From: Phycisphaeraceae bacterium
GTDB taxonomy: Bacteria; Planctomycetota; Phycisphaerae; Phycisphaerales; SM1A02
DNA: 64,000 nt
Reading direction: 5' to 3'
NCBI GenBank assembly: GCA_019636735.1
Contig: JAHBWY010000004.1
Location: forward strand, 186,001 to 250,000
The first letter of the stretch is position 1. The number at the start of each line of letters is the position of its first letter. The position numbers were made by a program, and so were the translations under genes. Shown in pieces: positions 45,102 to 54,284 of the stretch. The notes beneath the pieces are model-generated. The model made no database searches. It was not told the origin of the DNA and saw only the letters and a program-made list of their open reading frames with translations.

Positions 45102-46462
45102 GGCGTTGAGGCCTCGTCAGTGGAGGGGCGGGGCGGAGCAGACTTCGCTCTTCTGCCGTCGCCGGAATCCGGTGGCCCGGCGGCTGCTCGATCGGGGCCG
45201 TGCAGCAGCGCGGCAGGCACACGGAGGAAGCGGGGGCGGTAGATCTCGACATCGCGGCTCAGGCTGCCGAAGTCGAGCGAATTGATGCAGTAGGAAATGA
45301 GTAACTCACCCGGCGCCGAAAGGTGGGGATGCGCCTTCGCGCCATAGGTGATGAGCTTCTCATCATTCGAGGGTTCGGGAACCGTGTAGATCGGGTGGCC
45401 ATCAGACCATGGGCCCAGCGGAGTGGGCGCTTGGCGCACGAGGATTCGATGTCCGAGCACCGGCTCACCCTGAATCAGCAGCCATCGCCCCCGCTCAGCA
45501 TCGCCGCGCGCGGGCTCATGGTGGATCGTGAACTCATCGACCACATGATTGATGACGGTGGCTGCCTCGGACTCGCGAGGAGACCAGGACGATCCAGTCC
45601 AGAAGCGCCATTCGGAGAAGTCATGCGCCTTCGCCACTTGGACGCGCGCGACCACAGCCTGCTTGTTGAAGGGATTCGAGCCATCGACTCCGAAGATCAC
45701 CAGACGATCGCCACTCGACTCCGGATCGCGCATCACCACAACACCCCAGGAGATCGTGGGGGCGCCATCCTTCATGCGCCCGCTGTCGCGCGGCTCGAGC
45801 GCGTGCTGCACGACGCGCCACGCCTTCGGGGCCTCGCTTGGATTCTCGATGATCGCCACTCGATTGCCGACGAACTTGAAGTTCCACACCTCGCCGGGGG
45901 CCGGCTCATCGACCCGCCTCGCAAGGTCGCCGTAGAAGATGAGCAAACGCTCCTCGCCCGCCGGGCCGACCACGATCGCTCCATCGCAGGGCCAGCTCCA
46001 TCGAGCGCGTCCGCCCGCAGGAGGCACCACAAATCCCGAGGGCTCACCTGGTTCAGGCCGATCGCCGAAGCGAGCCACGGCGGAGCCCGGCGCTGGGGCT
46101 TCGCCGCGCGGGGGATCGACGGTCACTGCGGCAACATTGTTCGTCATCCACCACCCTGGCTGGTAGCGGCCATCGACGACGGCGGCGATGCAGGAGTCCC
46201 CAAAGAGCCACAGCGTGCGACCACCGGGGAGCGGACAGCTCGCGGCACCATCGCCGCCGCAGAAGCGCTCGGTGTCAGGATCGAAGGCCATGAGCGCCTC
46301 GGTCCACGCGGGATCAAGGCGAATCGTTGATTCCCGTAAAGGCTGGGGGGTTGGCACCGCTTCGGCTTGGCCCGGCACCGACCCCACTCCATCGCCGAAG
46401 CTGATGGAGGCGGGGAAGATGACCACGACCAGGGCGAGGAGAAGCTTCTGAGCCTGCTGCAT
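45098..46462 (-). CDS. Secreted beta-propeller-like protein (DUF4185/DUF5005-like)
   Basis: A 454-residue exported protein. The ATG at 46462 gives a signal peptide (KLLLALVVVIFPASISFG); the ribosome site AGAGG is only three bases away. The body has repeated blade-like segments (RTLWLFGDSCIAAV, WSWPCDGAIVV, RLLIFYGDLARR, PTISWGVVVMRD, RLVIFGVDG, GRWLLIQGEPVLGHR, LLISYCINSLDFG) as in five-bladed propellers of the DUF4185/DUF5005 group, which resemble glycoside-hydrolase propellers. No catalytic carboxylates can be assigned with confidence. Its last codons overlap the desulfurase-like gene, and it is divergent from the photolyase gene. The Pro/Arg-rich C-terminal 35 residues look unstructured. 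Confidence 0.65.
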   Translation of the reverse strand: MQQAQKLLLALVVVIFPASISFGDGVGSVPGQAEAVPTPQPLRESTIRLDPAWTEALMAFDPDTERFCGGDGAASCPLPGGRTLWLFGDSCIAAVVDGRYQPGWWMTNNVAAVTVDPPRGEAPAPGSAVARFGDRPEPGEPSGFVVPPAGGRARWSWPCDGAIVVGPAGEERLLIFYGDLARRVDEPAPGEVWNFKFVGNRVAIIENPSEAPKAWRVVQHALEPRDSGRMKDGAPTISWGVVVMRDPESSGDRLVIFGVDGSNPFNKQAVVARVQVAKAHDFSEWRFWTGSSWSPRESEAATVINHVVDEFTIHHEPARGDAERGRWLLIQGEPVLGHRILVRQAPTPLGPWSDGHPIYTVPEPSNDEKLITYGAKAHPHLSAPGELLISYCINSLDFGSLSRDVEIYRPRFLRVPAALLHGPDRAAAGPPDSGDGRRAKSAPPRPSTDEASTP

Positions 46463-46710
46463 GGGCCTCTTCGCCCACGCACGCCATGGACGATGGCGAA
46501 AAGCGGGCGACACTCCCCGAACTTGAGGCCGACGGCTCACCACGCTCTCTTCGCGTGGCGCACCGAATCGGCCAACATTCGGCATCGTGGAAACCATGGT
46601 GCGGCGAGACCGAAGTGATGGTAACTGGAGGCCTGCGGATATGAACGAGCAATCGGCTTCGATGCTGCGTTTGGGACGACAGGCACGATCGTCTCCATGA
46701 TCGCCGTTCA

Positions 46711-48369
46711 TTGGCTTGCCTGAACCACGCCGTGCCACGCCGTCCAGTGCCATCCAGGTCGAAGCGTCCAGCCGCCGCGCCCGGCGCGCGGCTCGCAGTG
46801 ATCTTCGGAGACCAGTTGGATCTCGATGCGCCGCTCCTTCAGCGCCTCGATCCCGATCGTGATCTGATCCTGATGATGGAGGTCGCCGAGGAGTCGCGGC
46901 ATGTGGCCAGTCACATCCAGCGCACGGTGCTCTTCCTCTCGGCGATGCGTCACTTCGCCGACACCCTGTCTGCTCGTGGGTTTCAAGTGCGCTATGTGAC
47001 CCTCGATGACCCCGACAACTCGCACCATTTCACGACCGAAGTCGAGCGCGTCATCTCCGAGGTGAGCCCGAACGAGGTGCTCTGCACCTGGCCCGGCGAG
47101 TGGCGCATCGTGCGTGAAGTGGAGTCGTGGTCGGAGCGCCTTGGACGACCCGTGACCATCCTGCCGGACGATCACTTCATCACCTCGATCGAGGCGTTCT
47201 CCGCGTGGGCGAAGGGGCGTCGCAGCCTGATGATGGAGTTCTTCTATCGCGATCAGCGTCGGCGCACGGGGTACCTCATGCGAGGCAAGCCGCCGCAGCC
47301 CGAGGGAGGCACATGGAACTTCGACTCGGAGAATCGCAGGTCGTTTGGAGCGGGTGGGCCTTCTCCGCCGCCGCCGCACCCGCCTGCATTCGCGCGAGAC
47401 CGCATCACGCGCGAAGTCGTCGCGACCGTGCGCCGGGTGCTGCCCGATCTGCCCGGTCGACTTGATGAGGGTGACACCTTCCGCTGGCCGGTGACGCGAG
47501 CCCAGGCGCTCGAAGCCCTCGAGGACTTCATTGCGCATCGGCTGGCGAACTTCGGCCCCTACGAGGATGCGATGTGGACGGCGACGCCGTTCGTCTACCA
47601 CTCCGTCCTCTCACCTGCACTCAACCTGAAGCTCCTCAACCCGCGCGAGTGCTGTGAGGCCGCCATCCGCGCGTACGAGCGGGGCGATGCGCCTCTCCAG
47701 TCAGTCGAGGCGTTCGTGCGCCAGCTCATCGGATGGCGCGAGTTCGTTCGGGGCATCTACTGGCTGGAGGGGCCGGAGTATGCACAGCGCAACGGTCTCG
47801 GCGCGCATGGGCGCCTGCCCGATTTCTACTGGAGCGGTGAGACCGACATGGCGTGCATGCGCGAGTGCCTATCGCAGGTGATCGAAGGCGCCTACGGCCA
47901 CCACATTCAGCGGCTCATGGTGACCGGCAACTTCGCGCTCCTGAGCGGGGTGCATCCCAAGGCGGTCAGTGACTGGTACCTCGGCATGTTCGCTGACGGT
48001 ATCGATTGGGTGACACTGCCGAACACCCTCGGCATGGTCATGCATGCGGATCGACGCCAGGATGCAGCCGCGGGTGTGACGGGGCTCGTCGGAACGAAGC
48101 CATACTCCGCCAGCGGGAAGTACATCGAGCGCATGAGCAACTACTGCGACCACTGCCGCTACGACCCGGCGCATCGCACCGGGCCGACGGCGTGCCCCTT
48201 CACGGTCCTCTATTGGGACTTCCTCATCCGGCACCGCGATCAACTGTCAGCCAACCCACGCATGCGGATGATGTTCCGGAGTGTCGATGCCATGTCGACA
48301 AAGACCAAGGCTCAGCTCACCATCGACGCCCGGGCGCTGCGACAGCGTCTTGGGGTGGAGTCCACCTGA
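46711..48369 (+). CDS. Iron-sulfur photolyase-related protein (FeS-BCP / PhrB family)
   Basis: A 552-residue flavoprotein of the deoxyribodipyrimidine photolyase-related family (PF04244), which repairs UV (6-4) photoproducts or serves as a cryptochrome. The N-terminal antenna domain starts AVIFGDQLDLDAPLL; the FAD domain has WTATPFVYHSVLSPALNLKL, QLIGWREFVRGIYW and LMVTGNFALLSGVHPKAV. The cluster ligands are the C-x2-C-x12-C set in YCDHCRYDP and TACPF (near 477-492) plus an upstream Cys in DMACMREC, matching the four Cys of PhrB. A Pro-rich insertion (about 212-225, GAGGPSPPPPHPPAFARD) is unusual. The first 25 residues are poorly conserved in style and the true start may lie slightly downstream. 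Divergent from the beta-propeller gene. Confidence 0.88.
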   Translation: MACLNHAVPRRPVPSRSKRPAAAPGARLAVIFGDQLDLDAPLLQRLDPDRDLILMMEVAEESRHVASHIQRTVLFLSAMRHFADTLSARGFQVRYVTLDDPDNSHHFTTEVERVISEVSPNEVLCTWPGEWRIVREVESWSERLGRPVTILPDDHFITSIEAFSAWAKGRRSLMMEFFYRDQRRRTGYLMRGKPPQPEGGTWNFDSENRRSFGAGGPSPPPPHPPAFARDRITREVVATVRRVLPDLPGRLDEGDTFRWPVTRAQALEALEDFIAHRLANFGPYEDAMWTATPFVYHSVLSPALNLKLLNPRECCEAAIRAYERGDAPLQSVEAFVRQLIGWREFVRGIYWLEGPEYAQRNGLGAHGRLPDFYWSGETDMACMRECLSQVIEGAYGHHIQRLMVTGNFALLSGVHPKAVSDWYLGMFADGIDWVTLPNTLGMVMHADRRQDAAAGVTGLVGTKPYSASGKYIERMSNYCDHCRYDPAHRTGPTACPFTVLYWDFLIRHRDQLSANPRMRMMFRSVDAMSTKTKAQLTIDARALRQRLGVEST

Positions 48370-48512
48370 TCGAACTCCGCCGGTCCCCGTGGGGACGATG
48401 GCGTCCCTGTGCCACGCAGCGTGCGTTTCCACTTGCGACGCACCGGAGGGTAGGGCCGTAAGATCCCGACCCGTCAGCCGGGCCAACTGCCGGTCAGTCA
48501 GAGGAGCCAGTC

Positions 48513-49295
48513 ATGCTCGATTCAATGGAGATCATTGTTCTGCCCGTGGCGCTGATCGCCGTACTCATGATCTGCGTGGAGATCGGGTACCGATCCGGGG
48601 CGCGCCACCGAGCCGACAACGATCCCAGCGCGCCTGCTCAGGTCGGCGCCATCCAGGGCGCGTTGCTCGGCCTGCTCGGCCTCCTGATCGCGTTCAGCTT
48701 TGCGGCGGCCGCGCAGCGCTTCATCGATCGCCAGGACCTGATCACGATGGATGCGAACGCCATCGGAACGGCCTTTCTTCGAGCCGAGCTGCTCGAGGAG
48801 CCGATGCGATACGACCTCCAGGTGGCGCTGCGGGACTATCGGGACAGTCGACTTCGGGTGCCGAAGATGATCGTCGAGGGAAGGATCGTCGAGGCCCTCG
48901 CGGAGTCGGACGCAATGCACTCGCGCATCTGGAACGCGGCCATTCAAGGTGTCAGGTCGAATCCCGAGTATGCCGTGGTCGTCCTCGACCCGGTGAACGA
49001 ACTCATCGACCTCCAGACGACCAGACTGTCAGCCGGTCGAAAGCGGGTGCCGAAGCTTGTCCTGGGCATTCTGCTGCTCTGCTCCTTCATCGGGTGCGGC
49101 CTGATCGGGTTCAGTTGCGGTCTTGCTGGGAGGCGCCGCTGGTTCCTGACCGGCTCCCTTGCGCTGCTCCTGGCGGCCACCATCAATGTGACGCTGGAAC
49201 TCGATGACTCTCGCTCCGGCCTGCTTCAGCTCAACGACGCGCCACTCATCGACATGAAGATGGAGGTCAGGCCGATCGGCGGGCGCGCCCCCTGA
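48513..49295 (+). CDS. DUF4239 (bestrophin-like) membrane protein
   Basis: A 260-residue inner-membrane protein with GAGGAG seven or eight bases before the ATG. Four hydrophobic segments: about 5-24 (IIVLPVALIAVLMICVEIGY), 48-68 (IQGALLGLLGLLIAFSFAAA), 182-204 and 208-226. The central soluble part (about 75-175) is helical (RQDLITMDANAIGTAFLRAE, LRDYRDSRLRVPKMIV). This arrangement is that of DUF4239 proteins, annotated as bestrophin-like and found widely in bacteria with unknown function. No partner gene is adjacent; the photolyase gene ends 143 bases upstream on the same strand. Confidence 0.75.
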   Translation: MLDSMEIIVLPVALIAVLMICVEIGYRSGARHRADNDPSAPAQVGAIQGALLGLLGLLIAFSFAAAAQRFIDRQDLITMDANAIGTAFLRAELLEEPMRYDLQVALRDYRDSRLRVPKMIVEGRIVEALAESDAMHSRIWNAAIQGVRSNPEYAVVVLDPVNELIDLQTTRLSAGRKRVPKLVLGILLLCSFIGCGLIGFSCGLAGRRRWFLTGSLALLLAATINVTLELDDSRSGLLQLNDAPLIDMKMEVRPIGGRAP

Positions 49296-49337
49296 CGGTC
49301 CGCGCGACCGCGCCGAGGCGTGAGGGTCCGAACGACA

Positions 49338-49368
49338 GCCGGGCGCCCCCGTGATGGGAGCGCCCGGC
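49338..49368. terminator. Bidirectional terminator between convergent genes
   Basis: GCCGGGCGC (49338-49346) pairs perfectly with GCGCCCGGC (49360-49368). It lies between the stops of the DUF4239 gene and the PEP-CTERM-like gene and can serve both. Confidence 0.65.
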
Positions 49369-49403
49369 GTGAGCGCGTGCGAACAGGATTGAGCTTGAAC
49401 AAC

Positions 49404-50120
49404 TCAACGACGACGGCGAAGGCCCGCGAGGCCCGCCACACTCAGCAAGGCCACGGCGCCTGGAGCTGGAACGACCGAGCCGTAGAGATTCGTCAGCAGG
49501 CGGCTGGGCTGGGACCCCGGGGGGGTGCCGAAGGCGAAGAGGCCATCGAAGCCCGAGTTTGGACCGTTCCAGTTCGACATTCCGAACGCGTTGATCGACG
49601 CACCGACCGACGGCGCATTCACGACGCGCCAGCCATTCAGGTTGTTCGTCGCATTGGCGCCCGCGAAACGCATGCCGACCCAGAGCCCCCCGAGGCCGGG
49701 ATTGGAGATGGTCTCGAGCGCAATCGACTGGTTGACGCCGAGGTTGACGATCTCGGTCACGAAGCCGCCTGATGGCGTCGCGGCGAGGCCGACGGTTCCC
49801 AGGTTCGTCACGGTCCCGAGGCCGAAACTGGTTCCATCGAAGGTCATCTCGGCCACGAAGAGCTCGAGATCGACTGCGACCAGGCTCCCCGTTCCATCCG
49901 GGCCGCGGCGAACGCCCCAGTCGATGCCCTTCAAGTCGAGCACATTGCCGTTCGTCGTGTCGACGAAGGCGTTTGCCCACATGATGGTGTTCACATTCCC
50001 CGGATTGAATCGGTTTCCGGTTTCGGTGGAATTGCCGAAGACAATCACGCTCGCCGTTGCCGACGACACGACGCTGACCGCTGTTGCGGCAAGCACGATT
50101 CCGATCATTTCCTTCTTCAT
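49404..50120 (-). CDS. Secreted PEP-CTERM-like protein 1
   Basis: A 238-residue exported protein. The ATG at 50120 follows GGAAGGAAG; the signal peptide is MKKEMIGIVLAATAVSVVSS plus ATAS. The body is a beta-rich single domain (NRFNPGNVNTIMWANAFVDT, LAVDLELFVAEMTFDG-like strands, GLGGLWVGMRFAGAN). The tail VVPAPGAVALLSVAGLAGL followed by RRRR is a PEP-CTERM-like sorting signal: short motif, membrane helix, basic cluster, normally cut by an exosortase. It is 87 bases downstream of a second gene of the same plan. Function unknown; such proteins often sit in the surface or extracellular matrix. Confidence 0.75.
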   Translation of the reverse strand: MKKEMIGIVLAATAVSVVSSATASVIVFGNSTETGNRFNPGNVNTIMWANAFVDTTNGNVLDLKGIDWGVRRGPDGTGSLVAVDLELFVAEMTFDGTSFGLGTVTNLGTVGLAATPSGGFVTEIVNLGVNQSIALETISNPGLGGLWVGMRFAGANATNNLNGWRVVNAPSVGASINAFGMSNWNGPNSGFDGLFAFGTPPGSQPSRLLTNLYGSVVPAPGAVALLSVAGLAGLRRRR

Positions 50121-50207
50121 CGAACTTCCTTCCCTCTCACGAGTGCGAGACTGATCTCGCCGTTGCGGCGCCGCACTGCATCGCGCCGTCGGCATGGGCC
50201 ACTGTGT

Positions 50208-50882
50208 TCAACGACGCCGACGGGCGACAAGCCCGAAGGCCAATGCAAGCAACGCCGCGCTGCCCGGCGCGGGGACAATCACATACTTGAGGAACTCGCC
50301 GCTCACGGCAGGGTTGCTCCACCAGTCGGTGGCCTGGTCGGCGCGTGAAAGCAGGTCGACCGTCGTGTCGAAGTCGCCGCCACCCGAGGTGCCGACATCG
50401 AACAGCAGCGAGTCACCAAGGCCGAGACCGAGTGCCGCGAGCGAGAAGGTCCAGCTCACGCGATTCAAGCCGATCGCGGACTGATCATTGTCGAAGGTGA
50501 AGTCGAGGTTCCAGTTGCCGTCGTAGGACCAGAACTGGCTGTTGGAGTTCGGCGCATCGACCCACGACCCGATGTATCGATCGATCGTCTGCCCGTTGTA
50601 GTTGATGGGGCGGTTCCAGCCGTTCCCAGTTGACTGCTGGGCCGAGCCGGTGTTGAAGAAGAAGAGGTACTTGGTCCAGTCCGCGAACCCGCGCGTCTCA
50701 ACCGTGATGGTGAGATGCGTGTCTGTATTCGAGAGCGTCACCTCGAGAATGTCAAGGTTGGCAAAGCCGTTGTCGAACAGGTCGAAGCTCGAATCGGTGT
50801 AGGTCGTCCCCAGCCCCGCCTGGGCCATCGTCGTACCGGCCGTAACAACAAGAGCGGCCATCAAGTGAACACGCGTGGTCAT
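50208..50882 (-). CDS. Secreted PEP-CTERM-like protein 2
   Basis: A 224-residue exported protein with signal peptide MTTRVHLMAALVVTAGTTMAQA. The domain (LDILEVTLSNTDTHLTITVE, GNWNLDFTFDNDQSAIGLNR, WTFSLAALGLGLGDSLLFDV) resembles a beta-sandwich binding domain. The tail VIVPAPGSAALLALAFGLVA followed by RRRR is the same PEP-CTERM-like signal as in the next gene. The two genes are in tandem and may be co-transcribed. No catalytic motif is seen. The short conserved VPAPG replaces the VPEP of proteobacterial signals, as is common in planctomycetes. Confidence 0.75.
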   Translation of the reverse strand: MTTRVHLMAALVVTAGTTMAQAGLGTTYTDSSFDLFDNGFANLDILEVTLSNTDTHLTITVETRGFADWTKYLFFFNTGSAQQSTGNGWNRPINYNGQTIDRYIGSWVDAPNSNSQFWSYDGNWNLDFTFDNDQSAIGLNRVSWTFSLAALGLGLGDSLLFDVGTSGGGDFDTTVDLLSRADQATDWWSNPAVSGEFLKYVIVPAPGSAALLALAFGLVARRRR

Positions 50883-51241
50883 GTCAATCTCACGGAGTCA
50901 GTGTGCCGCCGAGTCAGCGCTCCTCGACCATCGAGGAAGCCCGCCGCCCAATGCGCCGAGGTTTCAGACTCCATCTCCTCCGCGACGCAGGCTACAGGCA
51001 GCGAAATGTGCCACCAAGCGAAATCTTTGCAAGGCCGCCGCTCGCGGAGGGCCGTTGCTTTCCGAGTTCAATGCAGAAAGGCGTCCGAAAACCGGACCAT
51101 CCCAGGCGACAGTGCCCGTCACATCCGGCACGGAGATGCTGCGCAGACGCTCCGTCACATTGCGCCGAACGGCACTCGGACCGCCCGGCGCAAGTCTCGA
51201 AGCACTGCTCCGTCCTCAGTCGGCTTCGGCAGGCAATGGGC
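50883..51241. other. Intergenic region between two minus-strand genes
   Basis: These 359 bases lie downstream of the GH13 gene and upstream of PEP-CTERM-like gene 2. One possible terminator for the GH13 gene is the 8-bp inverted repeat TTGCGCCG/CGGCGCAA (51160-51167 and 51186-51193). The rest should contain the promoter of the PEP-CTERM pair, but no clear boxes were seen and no coding frame is convincing. Confidence 0.45.
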
Positions 51242-53266
51242 TCAGGGAACCTGACCCCAGGCGCCCAGAAGGAGTGCAAGATCACCGCCGTTCACGACGC
51301 CGTCGCCATTCAGATCAGCGCTTCCCGACGATCCCCACTGGCCGAGCATGATCGCGAGGTCGCTGCCGTTGACGACACCGTCGCCATTCAGGTCGGCGGG
51401 GACCGGGGGACTCTGCGAGTAGATGACGACGGAGTAGGGGGCCACCGAGATCAGCACGCTTTGCGGCATGCCATCCCACGGAACGGGCTCGGAAGCCTTG
51501 TTCGGCGCTGGAAGTCCCCAGTAATCACTCCCGTAGGCCGGCAGATCGCTGTTGAGCCGGTTCCGCCAGAGCCCGGGATTTGGAACTCCGATGCGATAGG
51601 CGGGGAAGGAGGTGTTGCTGAAGTTCGCAAGCACGACGACATCGTCACCTGCGCCGCCATTCATCCAGCGGTGATAGCCGACCACCTTCGACCCGTGGTT
51701 CACATGGTGCACATTGACGCTGTTCCCGGTCAGGCCGCGAGTGACCCCCGCCAGGTTTCGTCGCAGCGCGATCAGGTCCTTATAGAACTTGAGCACGCCC
51801 GCGTAGGTCGTCGCCTTCGACCAGTCGAGCGGCTGCGTGTCGGTGAAGAAGCCGTTCTCGAGGAACTCCTGGCCCATGAAGAGCATCGGAACACCGGGCG
51901 AGGTGAAGGCCACCGCCGCAGCGAGCTTCGAGCGCTTGCGGGAGAAGTATGACCCCGCGTTCCCTGGCCAGATCTCCTCCGGCAGTCGCTGATGTCCATT
52001 CGCGACCTCGTCGTGGCTCTCGCTGTAGATCACCCGCTGCGTGTGCCAGCCATTGAAGTTGCTGGTGATCGCGGTGACCACCTTGTTCATGTCGCGGGCG
52101 GAGTCGGCGGGGGGGATGACCACATCGCGGATGTTGTGGTTCATCGAGACATCCCACTGGCTGTCGAAGCCGGCGCCTCCCTGGCTGGTCGGCCTGGTGA
52201 TCCACGCATTGTTGTCGTGATCCTCAGCGATCACGATCTTGCCGGGCCACTGGGCATCAACCGAGTCGTTGATCCACTGCATGAGTGACCAGCCTTCAGG
52301 AATGTCGGGCCCGAAGAGCCCGACCTTGCGGATGAACTTCGTTCCATCGACGCGCAGTCCATCCATCCGGAACTCATCTAGCCAGAGCAGCGCGTTGTCG
52401 CGGAGGTACTGCCGCACTTCCGGTCGACCAAAGTCGGGGCGGGTGTCGCCCCATGGGGTGACGGCTCGGAAGTCGTTGTAGAAGTAGATGCCGCCCAGAT
52501 TGTTCTGGCTCCAGCCATCGAACTGCCAGAGATCGAGATCGCTCGGACCGAGGTGGTTGTAGACGACATCGGCGATGACGGCGATCCCGCGCGCGTGCGC
52601 CTCATCGACGAACTTCTTGAGATCGTTCGGCGTGCCGTAGGAGCTCTCGACCGACCACGGATACGCCGGGTTGTAGCCCCAGGAGAGTCCTCCGGCGAAC
52701 TCGTAGAAGGGCATCACCTTCACGGCGTTCGCGCCGAGATCCTTGACATGGTCGAGCTTCTGAATGGCGAGATTGAAAGTGGAGGGTGGCGACGAGCCCT
52801 GGGGCACATTGAAGGTCCCGATGTGAAGTTCATAAATGACCAGTTCATTCCAGTTGGCGATCTGGAAGCCCTCGTTCTGCCAAATGTATGAGCCCGGGTC
52901 ATGCACGATGCTGTTGCCGACGGAGTTGGTCAGCCGACGGGCGTAGGGATCGTTCCGCCACAGCGTCTGCGGTCCGTTCTTGATGACGAACTTGTACTGG
53001 TGACCGGCCCAGACGCCGGGAATGTCACCCGACCAGTGACCATTGCCCTCGCTTGAGAGCTGGTGAAGCGTGGGACTCCAGAAGTTGAAGTTCCCTGCGA
53101 CCGCGACGCTGGACGCGTTCGGCGCCCAGACGCGGAAGGTGCAGCCGCTCCCGCCGGAGTCGCTGTAGAGCGCCGCCCCCATGCCGGGGCGGGTCGACGG
53201 CGGCAGGATCGCCGCGTGCGCCGCGGAGACCAGAAACAGCAACGCAACGGCAACGAGTCGCATCAT
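51242..53266 (-). CDS. Secreted GH13 glycosidase (glucan-branching/trehalohydrolase-like) with dockerin-like tail
   Basis: A 674-residue exported enzyme acting on alpha-glucans. Signal peptide [22 protein letters not shown]48-like domain ([20 protein letters not shown]) precedes the GH13 barrel with its conserved regions: ADVVYNHLG, nucleophile Asp307 in GLRVDGTKF, acid/base Glu348 in IVIAEDHDN, and Asp419 in [11 protein letters not shown]. The order CBM48-GH13 with [14 protein letters not shown] is that of branching enzymes and malto-oligosyltrehalose trehalohydrolases. The C-terminal domain C ([20 protein letters not shown]) is followed by the two-loop tail ([40 protein letters not shown]). 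It starts 10 bases after the stop of the pilin-like gene, so the two are likely one operon. Export suggests use of external starch or glycogen. Confidence 0.9.
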   Translation of the reverse strand: MMRLVAVALLFLVSAAHAAILPPSTRPGMGAALYSDSGGSGCTFRVWAPNASSVAVAGNFNFWSPTLHQLSSEGNGHWSGDIPGVWAGHQYKFVIKNGPQTLWRNDPYARRLTNSVGNSIVHDPGSYIWQNEGFQIANWNELVIYELHIGTFNVPQGSSPPSTFNLAIQKLDHVKDLGANAVKVMPFYEFAGGLSWGYNPAYPWSVESSYGTPNDLKKFVDEAHARGIAVIADVVYNHLGPSDLDLWQFDGWSQNNLGGIYFYNDFRAVTPWGDTRPDFGRPEVRQYLRDNALLWLDEFRMDGLRVDGTKFIRKVGLFGPDIPEGWSLMQWINDSVDAQWPGKIVIAEDHDNNAWITRPTSQGGAGFDSQWDVSMNHNIRDVVIPPADSARDMNKVVTAITSNFNGWHTQRVIYSESHDEVANGHQRLPEEIWPGNAGSYFSRKRSKLAAAVAFTSPGVPMLFMGQEFLENGFFTDTQPLDWSKATTYAGVLKFYKDLIALRRNLAGVTRGLTGNSVNVHHVNHGSKVVGYHRWMNGGAGDDVVVLANFSNTSFPAYRIGVPNPGLWRNRLNSDLPAYGSDYWGLPAPNKASEPVPWDGMPQSVLISVAPYSVVIYSQSPPVPADLNGDGVVNGSDLAIMLGQWGSSGSADLNGDGVVNGGDLALLLGAWGQVP

Positions 53267-53276
53267 GGAGAGTCCG

Positions 53277-54185
53277 TCAGTTGATGAGGCCCGGGAGGAG
53301 CATGCGGCGGAACTCGTGGAAGTCGAGCGCCGGGGCCGGTTCGGTGAAGTCGTGTCCATCGCTGTCGGCTTCGAGCAGCGCGCGATTCCGGATGGGGATG
53401 GCAGCCGTCGATCCATCGGCAAAGGAGATGGTGACATCCTCGTGCCACATGGCCGGCAGGTCGAACCAGTAGTTCGTACTCGGATCGGGGTGGACCAGGA
53501 AGCCGTTGAAATTGAAATCGCGGTTCGCGGAGAGGTCGAAGCGATCCCACTCGCTCACGGAGTACATCGTTCTCGAAGGTTGCGGAATCCGCGACAGGGT
53601 CGTCGTATCGTGGCGATATTGCGCGGGAATCGACGAGAGCGCGCCCTGCGTCGAATCATCGTGGAACTTGACGCCCACGAAGCCGTTCAGCGAGTAGCTG
53701 CGGAGTCGCGTGGTGGGGTCGAACGGAGACCTATAGCCGTCGATGTTGCCGTGGTAGTTCCACAACGCTCCATTGCGCAGAGCCGCCTGGGTTTCCCGCT
53801 GCGGGTTGTCCGGAGTCAGGTTCTGGTTGAACGGCGCCGCGGCGTTGAACGCGGCGACCCAGTAGTGGCGGTAGGAGCCCGCCTGCGGGAAGGGGTTGTA
53901 TCCGGGGGCGTTGCCGTAGGGATCCGTCCTTGGGCTGACCAGCCGGGTCTTGTTGTCCGATGCATAGAGCATCGACGCAGATGCGATCGATCTCTGGTTC
54001 GCCATGCAGCGCTTCGCCTTCGCTGCGCCGGTGATCTTCGGGAAGGCGACGAAGACGAGCCCCACCACGATGGCGATGATCGCCACCACGACGAGCAGTT
54101 CCGTGACGGTGAAACCGGGCCGACGCGGCGATGCTCCATGAAGGCGCGGTTCGAAGCCGTGGTGTGCATTCAAAGTCTGGTTCAT
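53277..54185 (-). CDS. Prepilin-like protein (DUF1559/type II secretion pseudopilin type)
   Basis: A 302-residue protein with the prepilin motif RRPG cut before [15 protein letters not shown] (Gly24 at -1, Phe25, Glu29 at +5). The N-terminal helix is followed by [20 protein letters not shown], a segment like the planctomycete H-X9-DG-type pseudopilins, and a C-terminal [13 protein letters not shown], which is the DG motif of that group. The planctomycete pseudopilin group is large and its function is poorly known. The gene sits 10 bases upstream of the GH13 gene, an arrangement that suggests a surface structure linked to the secreted glucan enzyme. The start at 54185 gives a leader of 24 residues. 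Confidence 0.8.
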   Translation of the reverse strand: MNQTLNAHHGFEPRLHGASPRRPGFTVTELLVVVAIIAIVVGLVFVAFPKITGAAKAKRCMANQRSIASASMLYASDNKTRLVSPRTDPYGNAPGYNPFPQAGSYRHYWVAAFNAAAPFNQNLTPDNPQRETQAALRNGALWNYHGNIDGYRSPFDPTTRLRSYSLNGFVGVKFHDDSTQGALSSIPAQYRHDTTTLSRIPQPSRTMYSVSEWDRFDLSANRDFNFNGFLVHPDPSTNYWFDLPAMWHEDVTISFADGSTAAIPIRNRALLEADSDGHDFTEPAPALDFHEFRRMLLPGLIN

Positions 54186-54284
54186 GGCATCGCGCTCCCT
54201 GGGTCGCGGAAGAAATCGCCGGATACCCCGCATGGTAACGCCCTCGAGGGCGCGGGCCTATCCGCAGAGGAAAGATGGTCGGAT

